NCBI RefSeq assembly: GCF_963259705.1
Contig: NC_081851.1
Span: 12,560,145-12,624,144 of the forward strand
Direction of reading: 5' to 3'
DNA: 64,000 nt
Source of the DNA: Myotis daubentonii
Taxonomy: Eukaryota; Chordata; Mammalia; Chiroptera; Vespertilionidae
Under the pieces are notes generated by a model. It worked only from the letters and a program-made list of their open reading frames with translations. It did no database searches and was not told the DNA's origin. Positions 35,101 to 50,100 of the stretch are shown in pieces. How positions within the stretch are numbered: position 1 is the stretch's first letter; every line of letters begins with the position of its first letter. The position numbers were made by a program, and so were the translations under genes.

Positions 35101-38100
35101 GAGAGCCAGCCTGGCTGTGGATTCTCTCTTACCCAGGGAGCTGAGCCCTTGGCTCTGAAACTCATGTGTCAACCCTTCCTCTACCCAAGTAAATAGGGTT
35201 TTATTGAAGGGCCATTTGGAACTGTGTCATTGCAATTCTCCCCAAAAACATGAAGGGCCTGGCCACCTTGAGTCAGGCCGCGAAATGCGAAGGAAGTGCT
35301 GCCAGATTTCTCAGCTTCCATTCAGCCAGTGCCAGGAGCTTCCAGGTGACAGAACACTGATGCCCAGGGGGGTCTTTGATCTGTCGGGGGAGGAGTGGAA
35401 GCTCGGGATGCAGGAGGCGTGCCCAGTGGTCACTCACCTCCATGATAGTTGTACCCGGGGCATGGTTTCCTCCGTTGATTTCATCATCGGACAGATGGGT
35501 ATGGTCTGCTCTCCGTCTTCCTGGGCTGGGGCTGCTCAGTGGCTGCTGTTCAGGGGACCCAGGCCTCTTCCACGCCCTCTGGTGTTGGCCCCCTCCCAGC
35601 CCCCAGAGGAGGTGAGGGGGTGGCCAGGAAACGTGGGTGTGGTGGCCGGCGGTGCAGCAGGAGCCTCAGCACCCGGCAAACAACAAGCCAGTTCCTGTGT
35701 CCAATAATAGCACACGTGCACCTGAGAGTGCAGGTTAGGGTTTGCTTAGAGCTCTGCAGAGCCAGGAGGGCCTTAGGCTGTTTGGGGAGGGGCTGCTTTT
35801 TCAATTCTGAGCAACATTCCTAAGCGTCATGGAAAGGCTGTTGAAAGCAGCTGGGTATTCCTTCTCTTCAAGGCGTCCCATCCGCTCCAAACCTAAAATC
35901 AGTTCACTGAACTACGAGTCTGTGTGAGAAGTTAGTTCTTTCCTTGGTTTGGTGTCTCCCCAGTCCTGGGAACCCAGGCTCTGGGAGTTCAGGTTCCTGG
36001 GGAGCACACTGCCCCCTGGTGGGACACAGAAGTGGTGCCAGCTGGCAAGGCCTGGCTCAGACCAGATGTGCTTGTTAGAGACCAAGGTGGCTGATGGGGT
36101 TGGAAAGCCTCCCTGATCCAGATGCTCAGTGCAGCTTGTGAGGCCTTTCACTGACTGACTTCTTCTTCGTGTTCCCAACTCCTACTGCTCAGCTGGCAGC
36201 TCACGAACAAAGCGTGGACGTACTTTGTGTGGTTGGGGTGGTGGCTTCTTGAGTCAGAAAGGCCTGGTTTAAAGTCCTGGCTCCTATACGTGTTAGCCAG
36301 GTGACCTCTTCTGCACCTCAGTTTTCTTATCTGAAAAATGGGGGTAATGAAGCTGCCTCACAGGATTGCTATGGGTATCTTGTGAGAGGAGGCAGTGAAG
36401 CATTAGGCTGTGCCTGGCCCACGGGGCGCCAACAAAGGATCGCTGTTCTCCTCGCCCTTGTCTTATCCAAAGATACCCATTGCTCTGCTTCTTGGGGTGC
36501 TCGTGAGCAGCCCTACTAGCAGTACAGTGTGATAAGGCTCCCAGAGCTGAGTGTGTGGCCTGGAGGGACAGGCGAGGGAACAACCCTGACCCCTCAGACA
36601 GTCATGTTTTCCTCCTGAACAAGCCCCGGGACTTTCCCAAAGTCACACACCTGCTGGCGGCAGGGAGGGGCCAGGAACTCCCATTCTTCTCAGGTCTGTG
36701 CTCCCTTTCTATTCCGCATTGAAGCTGTTTAAAAGCAAAGGAGGACATTGCCTTTTTCTACCTTATGTTTTCATCTCACTTAGAATTTTAAAAGCAATTT
36801 GGATACACTGTCTCATTCTCTTTCAATGCAACCGTGAAAGTACAAAATGAAATCTCTGACTGAAGGACCTTACCCAGAGATGGCGAGTACTGGGCATAAG
36901 CGCCCCATAGCCTCTTCCACCCACAGACATGCAGTCAATGATCGTGTCCCCGCTACACCCTCGGCTGAGCCACCTGGATTCCCACCACTCTGAGTCTGGC
37001 ACAGAGAGCTCACTCTCTTTGCCATCTCCGTTAGTCTCTGAAATCCTTGGCTTGACGGTCAGGTTAAAACGTGGCAGAAAGTGGTGCCAGCAATTCCACT
37101 GTCTTGAACGTTTGCATTGGCTCCTCTCTACCATCACCTGCTTTCTTCTTAAGCTCTGCTTGCTCCCCTAACAAACCCAGCTGAGAAAGCAGAGGGGCCA
37201 TAACCGCCCGAGGAACCCTCAGGTGCAGACAGCAACAGCGCCCTGGGAAAAAGGAAGGGCACCCAGCTGACCATCCCAGACCCTCAAGCCTAGGGCTCAG
37301 GGTAATGGCCATCTCAGCGCCGGGGGCAGAGAGCAGAAGCTGAGGCCCCTGGAATATGGGCTCTGACTCCACTTTGCTCTTCAGCCTCCAGCTGCTTCCT
37401 GAAGCTGGACAAGGAGAAGCAGAGCCGCCAGGACACCGTCCAGGGGCTGCGCGACGCCTCCCTGGCCCTGCAGGAGAGCAGCCTCCAGCGCCAGGAGCTG
37501 GAGAAGGAGAACCAGCAGCTCAGAAAGCAGGTACCCGTGGGTGGTGTCCAGAACATACAGGCATGAAAGTGGCCAGGGGGAGCACCCAGGTGTCGGTGAG
37601 CATGCACAGTTGGGCGACAGGCAAAGTCCAGTGCAGCCACTGTTATGGTAGGGGGACAGGAGGCCTCCTGGAGAGGCGTCACGAGGCAGCATGAGGAGTC
37701 CCTGCAGCAGTGAGACCGCACACGATGGACCTCTGTGTGCCTCGTTGCCCTCATCTGTGAAATGGGGTTAGCGATGCACCCACCAGTAGGTGTGGTGAGG
37801 ATGGTGTGAGTTAGTGCAGGCAGAGGGTCCAGCCCGTGGTGAGTGCCTCATGGAAGGAGAGCAGCGCCCTGTTAGAAACCATCAGGCGGGCCCGGGAGAG
37901 AAGCAGCGATGGAAGACTAGCTCCCGTGTGGAGACCATGGATGGGCCGTTTCAGGGCTTGGCTGCTGGTGACAGGAGCGCAGTGCCCACTCTCTACTTTC
38001 GGTCGAGGGGATGAGGAAGAGGAGATGGCTGGACTGCATTGCCTTTCTGGACAAACCAGGTCTTCCCAGTAGCACAGTAGAACAGACATCTGGGAGGACA

Positions 38101-41100
38101 GACAGGCTTACCAGCCAGGTTCATCCTACAGTTACCAGGACTCCATTCACATGGCAAGAAGGGCCCTGAGAGGCTAGCAACAGCCTCCCTGTGCTGGTCA
38201 TTCTGGGTCAGAGGGCCTCAGTCCATGTAGCCAACACGGGTGACACAGCTGCGTCACGGGCTCTGAGCACACCTTGACGGGTGCCCGGATTCCGGGTGAG
38301 GAAGGCGCAAGGTCACTCTTGCTTGCTGACCACCTGGCAGGACTGGTGCTTTCAGGTGTCTGGGTGTCTGTCCCGACGGGCCCAGGGGCCCTGCCAGCGT
38401 CATTTGCGGAGGCTGCCCTGGCAATGGAAGGGACGTGGGCTGCAGACCGGAGACCTGGGTGCCGCTGGTCACAGCTCTGCTGGAACTTCATCTCTGGGTG
38501 AGGCTGGGACCGCCCCTCCTCCTGTGCAGTGGTTTCTCCAGGCCTCTTGTGGGGCGTCCGAGGTTCCATGACTCAGGCTTCTCGTCCTTTGAGGCTCCGT
38601 GCGCCTCGCAGCAGAGCAGCGGCCAAGCAGCGTGTCCTCTCCCTGGGGGCCCAGAGGAAGGCCCTCCTCGTACCGCGTCACTCTGTGCAGCGCAGCTCAG
38701 GGAAAGCCACCAGACAGCCTGGGTTTTAGATTCATGTGGGCGGGCACAGTGAATGCCTCTGTAAATGGCAGCTCAACCTCTGCCGACATAGAAAGGCTTG
38801 ACCTTTAGAAAGATGAGAACCTCCAACGGGGCGGGTCCTCAGGGGTGAGCTGCAGAGGCCTGCGCTGTAGCCTCTGGCCCAGCTCCCGGCAGGGCTGAGA
38901 AATGATCTCTGATGCTTCTCCTGCCCTCGGCGTCCACTCCGGTCCCTCCTCCGCACACACAGGACAGGTGGTGGCTGCTGCCTCCCCACATGACTCCTTA
39001 GCCCTGTCTCTCGGGTCCCATCCCCACTTCCTCTCCTGATCAGTTCCCTGTAGGACCCCAGGGCAGTCCTGCCACAGCCCTCAGAGACCTGTCTTGGCTC
39101 TGAGCCCCTGGTGGGAGGGAGGGGCCACAGTTCCCAGACTAGCGCTGTCCCTTGTTTGCTGCCAGGAGCCCTGCGAAGGCGGCCCTTCTGCTCTCCTCCC
39201 TGTCCTGCTCAGCCCGCTGGGGCCTGGCTGCATCATGGGTCCTCCCTAATGTTGGATCAATGGTGCATCTGGGCCATCAGCTAAAAACCACAGGGGACGT
39301 GGCCTGACATTGACCTCCCTGGAGCCAGGACAGGCCCATCTTGGACACGTCCAGACAACGTGGCCCTCTGGGAGGTGTCTGAGAAGAAGGGACCAGGGTC
39401 AGCCAGGACAGGCGGCTTGGAGTCCCAGGCCCCCGGTGCCAGCTCGGCTCTCCCACCACCCAGTGTCGCCCAGGATGTAGGCTCCCTTCGGTCTGTGTAA
39501 ACCTTAGTTCCCGAAGTTCACGTCCTTCCCTGTAACTCATGACCTTTCTGTGGACCTTAGAGAGGGTGCGCCCCCCACCCTCACTTGGCACTGACATCCT
39601 CAGACTGCATTCCTCTTAGGAAGAGGGCAGCCCTTTGGGGCCTATCCTGGGAACACAAGCGCAGCACAGGGGCTGATGGCAGGCCCCTGGCACCCGCGTG
39701 CTCTGGGGACCTGGAGCCTCCACACAGGAGCCCGCGGCCCAAGCCTGGTGCTTTGAGGAAGACAGGAAACCATCTCAGCCCAGTGAGCTCTCAGAGTGGT
39801 TCTCAAACTTCCTAATGCCGCGACCCTTTAATACAGCTCCTCATGTTGTAGTGACCCCCAACCATAAAATCATGTTCATTGCTACTTCATAACTGTAGTT
39901 CCTCTACTGTTATGAATCGTAATGTAAATATCTGATATGCAGGATGTATTTTCATTGTGCGCGACCCACAGGTTGAGAACCGCTGTCCTAGGGGAAGGGA
40001 GGGCCTTCAGGGAAGGACAGGAGTGAGAGTTCCAGTTCCACGGCAAACAGAAGCAGAGAAAGATGGGGATGTCCAGCGGGTGGGGGGTGCTGGGGGGGCA
40101 TGGGGCAATCACAGCTTCAGACAAGAAGCAGCCATGCCAGATATGCAAAGGTTGGACATAACATTCCTTTCACTGGGACAGATGGGGGGCAGCGGGGAGA
40201 AGGATTAACAGTAAGACAGGGAGGGGGGTGAACAAGGCAGGAGGTTGGGGGGCACACACCCCAGGCCCCGTCTGAGAGAGCAGGCCTGGGGTCGGCCCAC
40301 TGCGGTGCGTTCGGCTCTGCCGCATCCTCACTGTGGGGCTCTGGGCAGATCACTGGACTCCCTGGGCTGGTGTCCTTCTCTGAATGAGGGGGATTGACAG
40401 CTGTGCAGGGCCTTCCCCCTCAGGGCCAGCTCCAGAGCAGGCGCTGCCATCAGGGCAGATGCCTGCTTCCTGCTGAGCCCAGACCTGGTGCTAGGAAGTG
40501 AGGCAGCGATCAGGAAGGAGAAGAAAGGTGTTCTCACTTGTGAGAAAGACTCAGACACATAGCTCCTTGCAGCGCCTTTTGCTGTTGACCCTGGCTGGGT
40601 GGGGCTGCCCCGTCCTCGGGTCCCCATGTTGGGGCAGGGGGCTGGGTGTGCCCACAGGGTGCTGTGAGGGCACGGATATGAGCCCCACTGTGCCTGGCCC
40701 TCCCCCTCATGGGGAAGAAGCTCCCTGCCTGATACTTCCTAGGAGTCTGGAGACAGTGCCCAGACCTGTGAGATAAAGGCAGGGCGGCCTCGGCCCAGGA
40801 AAAGTAGGCAGAGCTGGCATCAGAGCAGCGATCCTTCCAGGAGTTTGTCAACCTGCCTGTACCAGGCCACCCCCAGCCTGGTGAATGGAGCCGGCTCTCG
40901 GTCCTGCTGCTCACTGGGTTGCAGGGTGTCTGAAGGTCCTGCCCCCAGAGGTTCTAGTCAGTGGCCTGAGGTCTCAGGTGTCTAAAAGCTCTGAGAGCCA
41001 CCTGATCTGGATCGTGGGGCTCCTCTGTTTTAGCTTTAGAGCCATCATCCCAAACCAGCATCAGGGTCAAAAGTCAAATGCAGGCTCTTGGGCCCCAGCC

Positions 41101-44100
41101 CAGAATGACCATGTCAGAAGCTCTGAGGGTGGGAGGGGCCTGGCGCTCTCAGGAGGGGTCAGCTCTTGTTGTACCTGCCCCCTGCCAGGTGTGAGCTGAG
41201 CATGTCACCCTGACAGAAGCTGGCACCCATGCCTGCTGCTTGCTGGCACTGTCAGTTAAGGACACCTGCTCACAGTCACATCGTTAGCAGGGAATGACCC
41301 TCTTCCCGTCCCCTGTGGTCATGAGTTTGTTGTCAGTGGGAAGGGACAGCAGCACGGGCCTCGCCTGGGAGTCGCACCTCAGGGCCCACCCTGAGTCTGA
41401 ATCTGCATCCATCACGGTGTTCAGGTGTCAGGCACAGAGTGTGAGACGTGCGGGTCCAGGCACTTCATGTTCAGGGAGTGGGCACTGGTGGTTCCCACAG
41501 AAGAGCTCCGTGTCAGGCCGCTGATTGGGCAGTCGTCCAGGCAGGACGGAGCTGGTCTGGCCTGGGCAGCAGTGGGGTGTCGAGGGGGAGCCACATGGGG
41601 AATGAGGACAGGCCTTGGTGGTCAATTTACTTGGAGGGGAGAGGAGGGAGAGAGATAGCAGAGGACCCCTCAGAGCATCTGGATGAATAGGAATGTCACC
41701 AACTGGGTGAAGTCCCTATAGGACATCCAGTGGTGGCTGCTGGCCCCAGGAATGTGGCCTGACCCTCAGGACAGTAGTGGACACGGCCTAAGACGGAAGC
41801 ATTGAGAGTGAGCAGTGGAAAGCTGGGAGGGAAGCTGACCGATGGGTGTCCATGGCCTTTTACTCTACCATGAGCTGGAAGTGTATACCATGGGCTGAGA
41901 GGTGATGGTCCAGGGTATGGGGAGCTCACTGCACAACTAGGCCTGACCTGGGCAGCGGCTCAGGGACGCCACCCAGGAGCCAGGCTTCTCCCTTCCTGCT
42001 CTGCAGCCTTGGCAGTGGCTGATGTACCTCCCCAGGAAGTGGGCAAGAAGGTTTCCCTTAAGAAAAGGCCTGATAAAGTGTTCCGTGGGGCTGACAGGTT
42101 TCGGGTTTGCTTTAAAACACAGTTCACTCCCTGAAACGGACTTTTGCATGGGCTGGGTCTTTGGCTCCGCAGATTGAAGACTGGCAAGTCCAGATGGAAA
42201 GAGAAAAGCAGACCAGCCGGGATCTGGCGACTCTCTGTGAGGAGCTGGTGGAGGAGAGAGAACAGCTGCTCCGTGACATCGAGACCCTGAAGGCTGAGGA
42301 AGCCCAGGAGGTAGGCCCTCCAGCGCCATGCCTCCCCTGGCACCCCTGCCTGCAAGAGGGAGAGTCCAGGACCATAGGCTGTCCTGGGAGTCCAGCAGTG
42401 ATTCCCGGGTTACCAGTCTCTTCCCTCAGCTGCAGCTCACACCAGCAATTCCAGCCACAGCAGGGGCGCGGGGACAGATATTGCTTCCCAGGGACACTGG
42501 CAATCTTTTTGTTTTTTCAATCTATTTTTTATTTATTTCAGAGGGGAAGGGAGAAGGAGAGAGGGATAAAAACATCAATGATGAGAGAGAATCATTGATC
42601 GGCTGCCTCCTGCATGCCACCTACTGGGATTGAACCAGCAACCTGAACATGTGCCCTGACCGGTAATCGAACCGTGACCTCCTGGTTCATAGGTTGATGC
42701 TCAAGCATTGACCCACACTGGCTGGAGATCACTGGCCATCTTGTTCATGATTGTCATGACTTGGGGGAGGAGAGGGGAGGTGCTCCTGGCTGTGCTCCAG
42801 GCTGTGGTGGGAGAGGCCAGAATGCTGCTAAATTGCTAAATTTCCTGCAGCTCATGGGACAGCCCGTAGGACAAAGATCCCCCTTCAAATGTCCAGCTTC
42901 ACACTCAGAGCCTTGGATAACCTCCAGGGTTGACCTGCCTCACCCCACAGGAAGTCCTAGGGTAGGCAGCCCAGTGCTGGGGCAGCGGCTCAGGGACGCC
43001 ACCCAGAAACCAGGCTTTTCTCTTCCTGCTCTGCCAGTCTTGGCAGTGGCTGTTGTACCTCACCAAGAAGTGGGCAGGAAGAATGTGGAGTGTGAAGAGA
43101 CAGAGGGAAGGCCTCCCAGGATCCTCTGTGGACATCTCATTGGCCACACCTGACACATGACTAACCGTAGCTGCAAGGGAGGCTGGGTATCAGGTACTTG
43201 AGTTCTTCAGCCTCTCTAGTATTGCAGAAAAGGGGCTTGGGGAGGTGCTGTGTAGACTTAAGAGGCATGCATCTACCCTCCCCCAATATGGCTTCCAGTC
43301 TAGGAGGTGGAACGACAGGTGACTTGAGACGTGTGCTATTGAGGGAATATACGTGGGTCCAGGGAGAGTCTTATTAGGTGGAGGACATTTAGAATCATGG
43401 TGCAGGGCTTCCCTGAGGAGCTGTCAATCACACTGAGCCCTGGAGGATGAGAAGGAGCCAGTGATGCTGGAGGCCGCGGGTGGAGGCAGGTGAGCATTCA
43501 CAGCAGAGGGAAGATCATGTGCAATGTCTGCAGGGGAGAGTGGCGTGAGGGGCGGCCACAGAGGTGGGCGGTCAGCTCTCGAGCCACTGTGAACCAGGGT
43601 AAAAAGCACCAAGGAAATCACTTTCATTGTTTAAAAGAAGATGTGGTTTTTGTTTCTAAGTCATTTGGCTTCTCTGAAAGTGTTTAGACTGGAACTGTCT
43701 GGGTGGGGATCTCCGTGCCTTCACCTTCTGTCCACATCAGGCCTTTGGGAAACGTTAGGACGTCCTTTGGGTCCATGATGAAATGGGCATTTCAGGCCTA
43801 CACTTTAGGTCTCCAATTTGGACCGAAATCACGCCTGTGTCATTTCCATTGTGTTTTCCTGCAGTTCAAGGATCTTAAACAACTGGTGCGTTCACTGCGG
43901 GATAGTTCACAGACCAGCAGCAAGGCCCGCATGAAGGGCCAGAAGACTGAGAAAAAAGTGCTCCTCCAGACGGTGACGGACACCAAAAGGAAAGTGACCA
44001 TGATGGAGTGGGAGCGGCGGCAGCTGTGCCGGGACCTGGAGCAGGTGAAGGCGCAGGCGGCGCAGGCACAGGAGCTGGAGCACAGGAAGGTGCGGGTGAA

Positions 44101-47100
44101 GGAGCACGTGGTGCGGACACAGAAGCTGGAGCAGGAGCTGCATCGCCTGCAGGAGGAGATCGAGAAGCTGGCCATGGAGGTCAGCGCCCTGACGACAGCC
44201 CCCGAGAGGGTCCACGCCCTCGAGCGGGAGAGCCCGGACCTGTTGCTGGAGAACCAGAGGCTGCAGACGTCTCTGGACACCCTGCAGCCCGAGGGCCTGG
44301 AGCAGGACAAGCAGCTGGACACCAGGGTAATTCTTGCCTCAGAATGAGTTAGGACGGATTCCTCCCCGGTCAACTTTCTGGTGGCTTGAATTCGGTTGGA
44401 TGGGTGTTGTGTAAATATCGGAGAAATGGGTTGGTAGTGCTGTTCAGGTTCTCTATGTCCTCACTGATTTTCCATGCACTTTTCAAAGTGATCAGAGAGG
44501 GTACCCAAGGAGCTTATCCAGAGAAAGGGCACAAATTGCCAAGAAAGGTCACATGTGCAGAGAGGGGCCCAGGAATAAGCTTAGGCCCATGGGGCAGTCC
44601 GTTTCTGCCGTGGGCCTTCCCAGAGCAGCTCCTTGAGTGCAGGGAGAACTGTCCTCAGCACGGCTGGGTGCTGCCTCTCCTGAGGGTCCTGCTATTTTGG
44701 TGTCGACACTTGACCTGCTCTTGGCCCCTCACTCCGTGTGGGGACGTGGGGATCCGGAGTCTGTGGTCCCCCTGGGCCTGCACCTGGTGAGGCATCATCC
44801 CCTTCTCCCTCCCGGCAGGTGGAAAATTCCACTCTGAGCTCCCAGAGCGCCTCGCTCACTGCGCTCACAGAGCAGAACACGCAGCTCCAGCACCAGCAGC
44901 TGGCGGCAGCCCACAAGGCCCTGCAGCAGGAACACGCGTGCCTGGGCGCGCTCCACGAGCACCTGACTAGGGAGCACGAGGCCCTTCTGGACAAGTACTG
45001 CCGCCAGAAGACACTGCTGAGTCGGACCCTGAAGCTGGAGAGCAAGGCTCTCAGTGACAGGTGGGTGCCTGCGGCTGGGGGTGACGGACAGGCTCCCCGG
45101 GCTCCTGTCCCCCCTTCACTCTGGCCGCTCATGTTTCCTCTGGTCCCGCTGCTTCACAGTGAAGAGAAGTAAATCCACCTTCACCCTCAGCGATGTGGAG
45201 TTGGTGTGGCTGGAGACTGAGGGGCAGGAGGGTCCCCCAGGGGAGAAGGGTGTGCCCACTAATCCCGGCTCAGGGAAACCAGGTGTCAGCATTGGGGTCC
45301 CAGCTCCTGGGGGATTCCTACCCCCTCTTCCTTTCCTCTCCAAACCAAGGACCAGGAGGAGAAGTCACCACAGCTGCCAATTTTCAGGGGCGTGCCTTAT
45401 CTAGCTCCCCAGGCCTTTTCCCTGTCCAAGTCTCAAAGTCTGCACTTCTGATTTTCTTTTTTTACTTTTAATTTTGGAAAGTTTTGAATATATGGACGTG
45501 TACAGACTAGTATAGTGAAAACCCCGTGTTCCCCTCACCTGCAGCAGCATTAGCAATACTCTGCCATTCTCATGTCATCTTTACCTCTGACTCTCCATAT
45601 ACCTTTTTAAGGTAAAATTGATGTACCTTAAATGCATAAATCTTAACTTTGCACTTTTTCAAAATCAGGGCTTTGTGTGCATGTTGTCAGCCAACTTCGT
45701 CTGAGCTCCTGCCAGGCAGATCCCTGATTGCAGTGACCCCAGCAGGTGCACCGGGACCCAGAGCCTGGTGGAAGTGAGATGTACAGAGGACTCCAATGTG
45801 GTGGGCGAGAGAGGGAGAGATGCGCTAAAGAGAGGCTCTCCCACACTTGGAGCAGCCCAGGAGGGAGCTGTCCACTTCCTGTGCTTGTGAGTTGTCCCTG
45901 CTGAGTTCTTCCCAGGCCTCTGCCTCAGCAAGATGCTAGGCAAAGGCTGGGGCTCCCTGGGAGCAGCTGAGGTGCAGGGATTTGGCATCACAGGGACCAG
46001 GAGGGCACTGAGCCTGCAGAGCCTGCAGAGGGCGCCTGCTGCTGCATGAACTTGGGGGAGATGACATACATTTACACACTCACCCAGTGCTTCCTGTGGA
46101 CTCTCCCCAGAGCCTTCCACCCCTTTCTCCACCCAGATGCCCATCCTTCGGGGGTGCCGAGATGTCTGCTCCTATCAGACTCTCGTTTCTTCCAGCCAGA
46201 ATGAGCATCTTCTGCCTCTTGGCATCTCCATCTCTGCCTCCTCCGCACCCATCCTGTGTTCACGAGATGCTTAGTGAGCACCCACTGGGCGCCTGGTGCT
46301 GTCTAACATGGTTTGAATGCACCCAGCTGACTACTGATGGGCGCCTCCTGTGGTGCCCACCCCTCACCAGGTGCTGAGGGCCCTACCCTCAATGATAACC
46401 GTGTGGATATATTCTTATGGCTGTTAACATGGGAAGGTTTGTACAGGTGGCATTTGACTGGTCTGAGGGAGGAGTTCATTGCTCTGCCTATGGCTCCTTG
46501 CTTGGTGGACCTACTGTGTGATTCAGTGGATTTTGCTGGTTGGACAGATAGCTGGAGGCCCCTGGTGTGTCTGCAGCAGGGCTGCAGGTTAGAGGTGGAG
46601 GTGCCTGGAACACAGGCCGGGGCCTCTGTATTCATTTCACCTGACACTTGACTGAGACACTCGCTCCTTCCTTCCCCTGGTGCACATGCACTGGGTGTCA
46701 AGCCTGGTACCCGGGATTCAGTGGGGAGAAGCACTCGCAGTTTCTGCCCTGCAGGAGGGTGGTTACTGATGGTTGCGATATGCTTGATCCTGTGCTTTTC
46801 CAAGACACAACAGGGAAGCAGGAGGTGGGGACCCTAATGGTCCATAGCCCTGTTTGTCAAACCTGGATGAGAAAGATCGCCGCCCTGAAAGCCCAGCAGA
46901 GCCATCACCCCCACCTTCCATTTCCCATGTCTGGGCAGCCTCCACTTGTGGCTAAAGGCCACAGGAAGGAATGTTTGTCTTCCAACAGCCGACCAAGCAG
47001 GTGTGTGTGTGTCTGAGTCCGCACAAGTCTTGGCTCCAGGCAGATGGTACAAGTACAGCTGATATGGGGTGGGCTTGGATGGAGGGCTGCAGGCAGGGGC

Positions 47101-50100
47101 TGAAAGCCTGGAACTTGGGTGGACTCTGTCAGCCTGTCTCTGGGTGTGGACACCTCAGGAAGGGGGTCTGGAAAGGGTTTTGCCTGCCTGGGGAAGATTG
47201 AAAGGTGATGACTCAGTCTCCACCTTCGACCTGGGGAGGCCCATGAGTCACCTGAACAGGGAAGGTTCCTGCAGGAGGAGGAACAGCCTGGGGCTGGTCA
47301 GGGGCTCCCTCTTGTGCTCTGCTGCCCCCCGGAGAGGCTGTGTGGGACCCTCTGCAGACTGAGACAGGAAGGAAATAAAAGCCCGAGCTGAGGGTGAGGC
47401 TGTGGGAGAGCAAGGGCAAGGGCTGGACTGGGGGTGCCTTGAGGAGCCATGAGGGTGTGCAGTTGCCCATGATGGCTGCTAGGGCCCCACCAGGCAAGAC
47501 TCTGGCCCCCAAGCTGCCTGGATCAGAGCAAGAAGAGTCGTGTTCCTGAGCTGGGGCAGAGGGCTCACCCAGGGCCCATTGAGGGGGATCAGCTGTTATG
47601 GGTGGTGGAATTCTGCTGTGTTTGCAGTGGTTTCTTTGAGAAGGGCGTGGAGTTCATAAAACAGTGGTTTTGTTCCCAGTGGGATGAAGGAGGGAGGCTG
47701 CTTTGACAGGGACTGGAAGGGACCATGGAGACACGTCGGGTGGGAGGAGGGAGGACTTGCCTCCTGTGCTGGAGGAGACCCCCGGAGGTGGCCCAGTGAC
47801 TGTCCCCTCTCTCTGTCCAGCCCTGTCCCACGCGGATCCCCCTCTCCCTCAGCTCTGCAGAGAGAAGCCGCTCACCCAGGCTTTGAGGTCTCCCTGGGTT
47901 TCCATTCCTAGCGGGTGTGTTTCCCTTCAACAGATACAAGGACCAGCTCCAACATAAGGCGGCGCTGGAGCAGCTGGGGACGCTCTTGACCACTGAGCGG
48001 GAGGCTCTGCAGCAGGAGCAGAGGACGAGCACCATGGCCGCCGAGGAGAACCAGAGGCTGCAGAGAGAGCTGGACAGGTAACCACCAGGCCCCCTGCAGC
48101 GCCTCTGCCGGGATGTCATTCAGACCCACTCACTCAGCACCCGCTGAGCTGAGCTCAAGTGAGACCCCTGGTGATGGTGCATTTTTACCAACCCTTCCCT
48201 GGAAGCCCCTGGTGGGAACAAGGTAAAGGGGCCTCCAGCTGGTGGCTGGAAGGAAGGACTCGGCAGCTGGGATGGGGCATTGTCTCGGTTTGGACAGTCT
48301 CCCCTCCCACAGTTATGATGCTGATGACTGTCGGGCAGGGGTACCTGCATCCTCTCACACCAGCGATCCCATGAGGGAGGGGGCGTGGTCCTCAGCATTC
48401 ACGCATTCCCATTTGTGAATTCACATCCTGGCTGAAATGCACTGGTGACCCCCAAATCAGTGCCCGTGGCCTGTCATGGACGTGCCCAGAGTGGGAGATA
48501 CTGGAGTTGCCTGATGTGCACATTTGCAGCTGAGGTTGAACAAGCCCTTTGACCCCAGACTTGTTTCAGCTCTCACCTACCAGCGTCCTCTTCATGGGCC
48601 ACTGAGTGCCATGGTGTTCTATTTTGTGTGCTTTGGAGGCAATTTCGCTGTTTGAAATGGCCCCCAAATGGAGTGCTGAAGTGCTGTCTAGTGTTCCCAA
48701 GTGCAAGGCTGCGCTGGGCCTCACGGGGAATATTCGAGTGGCACACAAGGGTCATCCGGGCCCAGGTATGGTGCTGTTGGCTCTGAGTGTATTACACGAG
48801 GCGTCTTTATGTCTTGATGAGCTGACAAAACGTGACCAGAGACTCCCAGGAACCGGTGGGAATAGTTTCAGTACTCACTAATTCAGGGTTCACGTGGTTG
48901 GGCAGAACATTATACTGTGAATCACAAGAATTGACTGAGCTATTGTTATCCTTTAAAAATTCCACAGCAACAGAGGAGGAAACAGGCTCAGGGAGATTAA
49001 ACAACTTGTTCAAGGTCAATGCTCCTAGTTAGTGACACAGGCAGGATTCGAATCCAAGTCTTGCCTCAACCCAGAGGCGTGACCATATGAACCCTTCCTT
49101 CCTACAGCCCTGAGTAAACTCAGCTGCCTGCAGTGGCCGGGCAGGTCCAGCAGGTGGGGAAGGAGAGTCAGCAATAGACCAGGCCCTGGTGGAGAATACA
49201 GCCCAGCTATAGAGGCTGTCAGCTGGGAGGCAGGCGGGGCTGCCAGGTCTTCCTTCTGTATGTTTGTTGTTGTTTTTTTGTTTTTGTTTTTGTTTGTTTT
49301 TTTGTTGTTTTTTTTCCCTGAGAAGAAGATATCTGAATGTTGATGGGTACCTTAAAAGATATCTGAATGTTGATGGGTACCTTAAAAGTTTGGAATGCTG
49401 ATACAGTAATTATTTTTTTGTTTTGTTTGTGTGTTTTATGAAATCTGCTTTTTTGGGCAGGACAGAGGAATGGGAGGACCTGGAGACATATTTGAGTCCA
49501 GGGACCCTTAAACCTAACCCGCGAGTATTCACAGGACCACAATGGCGAATCTTTTTATCTTGTTCTGTTTCTTTTTTATGTTACTTTATTTTTTTTAGTT
49601 GTCTTTATTGGAGAGACATCAATTAATAAAATCATACACACTTTAAAATGAAATAAAATAGAATAAAATAAGTAAATGTTAAAAAAAAATTAAAAAGCTG
49701 TGTGGGCCAAACTTCACACACCTGTGTTCACATTGAGTCCATGAGCCTCTGGTCATATGATCTTTTTTGGTATAATCTACCCCAAGGAATCCCAGGTAAT
49801 GGTGATGATGATGATGATGATGATGATGATTTAAGTGGATATAGGTAACACTCCAGAATCTTCTATTTTATTTATCTCAGTAGTTGAAATTAGAAAGGGG
49901 CTTGGAATTGGGGAGAAGAGCTGGATATAGACACAGAGTCTTAGAGCAGTAATGTTCTGATTCAGTGTTTAAATGTTTGAATCAAAGAACCCTTTTTCCA
50001 AGTAGGCAGATGTGCCAAAGCCTCAGATAGAAAGGACTTTAACAGGGATGCTCTGTTGCCGTGGTGTCCGAGCCTGCCTGTCGTTCTACCCCAGCTGGCA

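Noticed and set aside
46870..46910. KIAALKAQQ resembling Girdin EKIAALEAR
   Set aside because: Out of order relative to the other exons, too short, and no splice borders.
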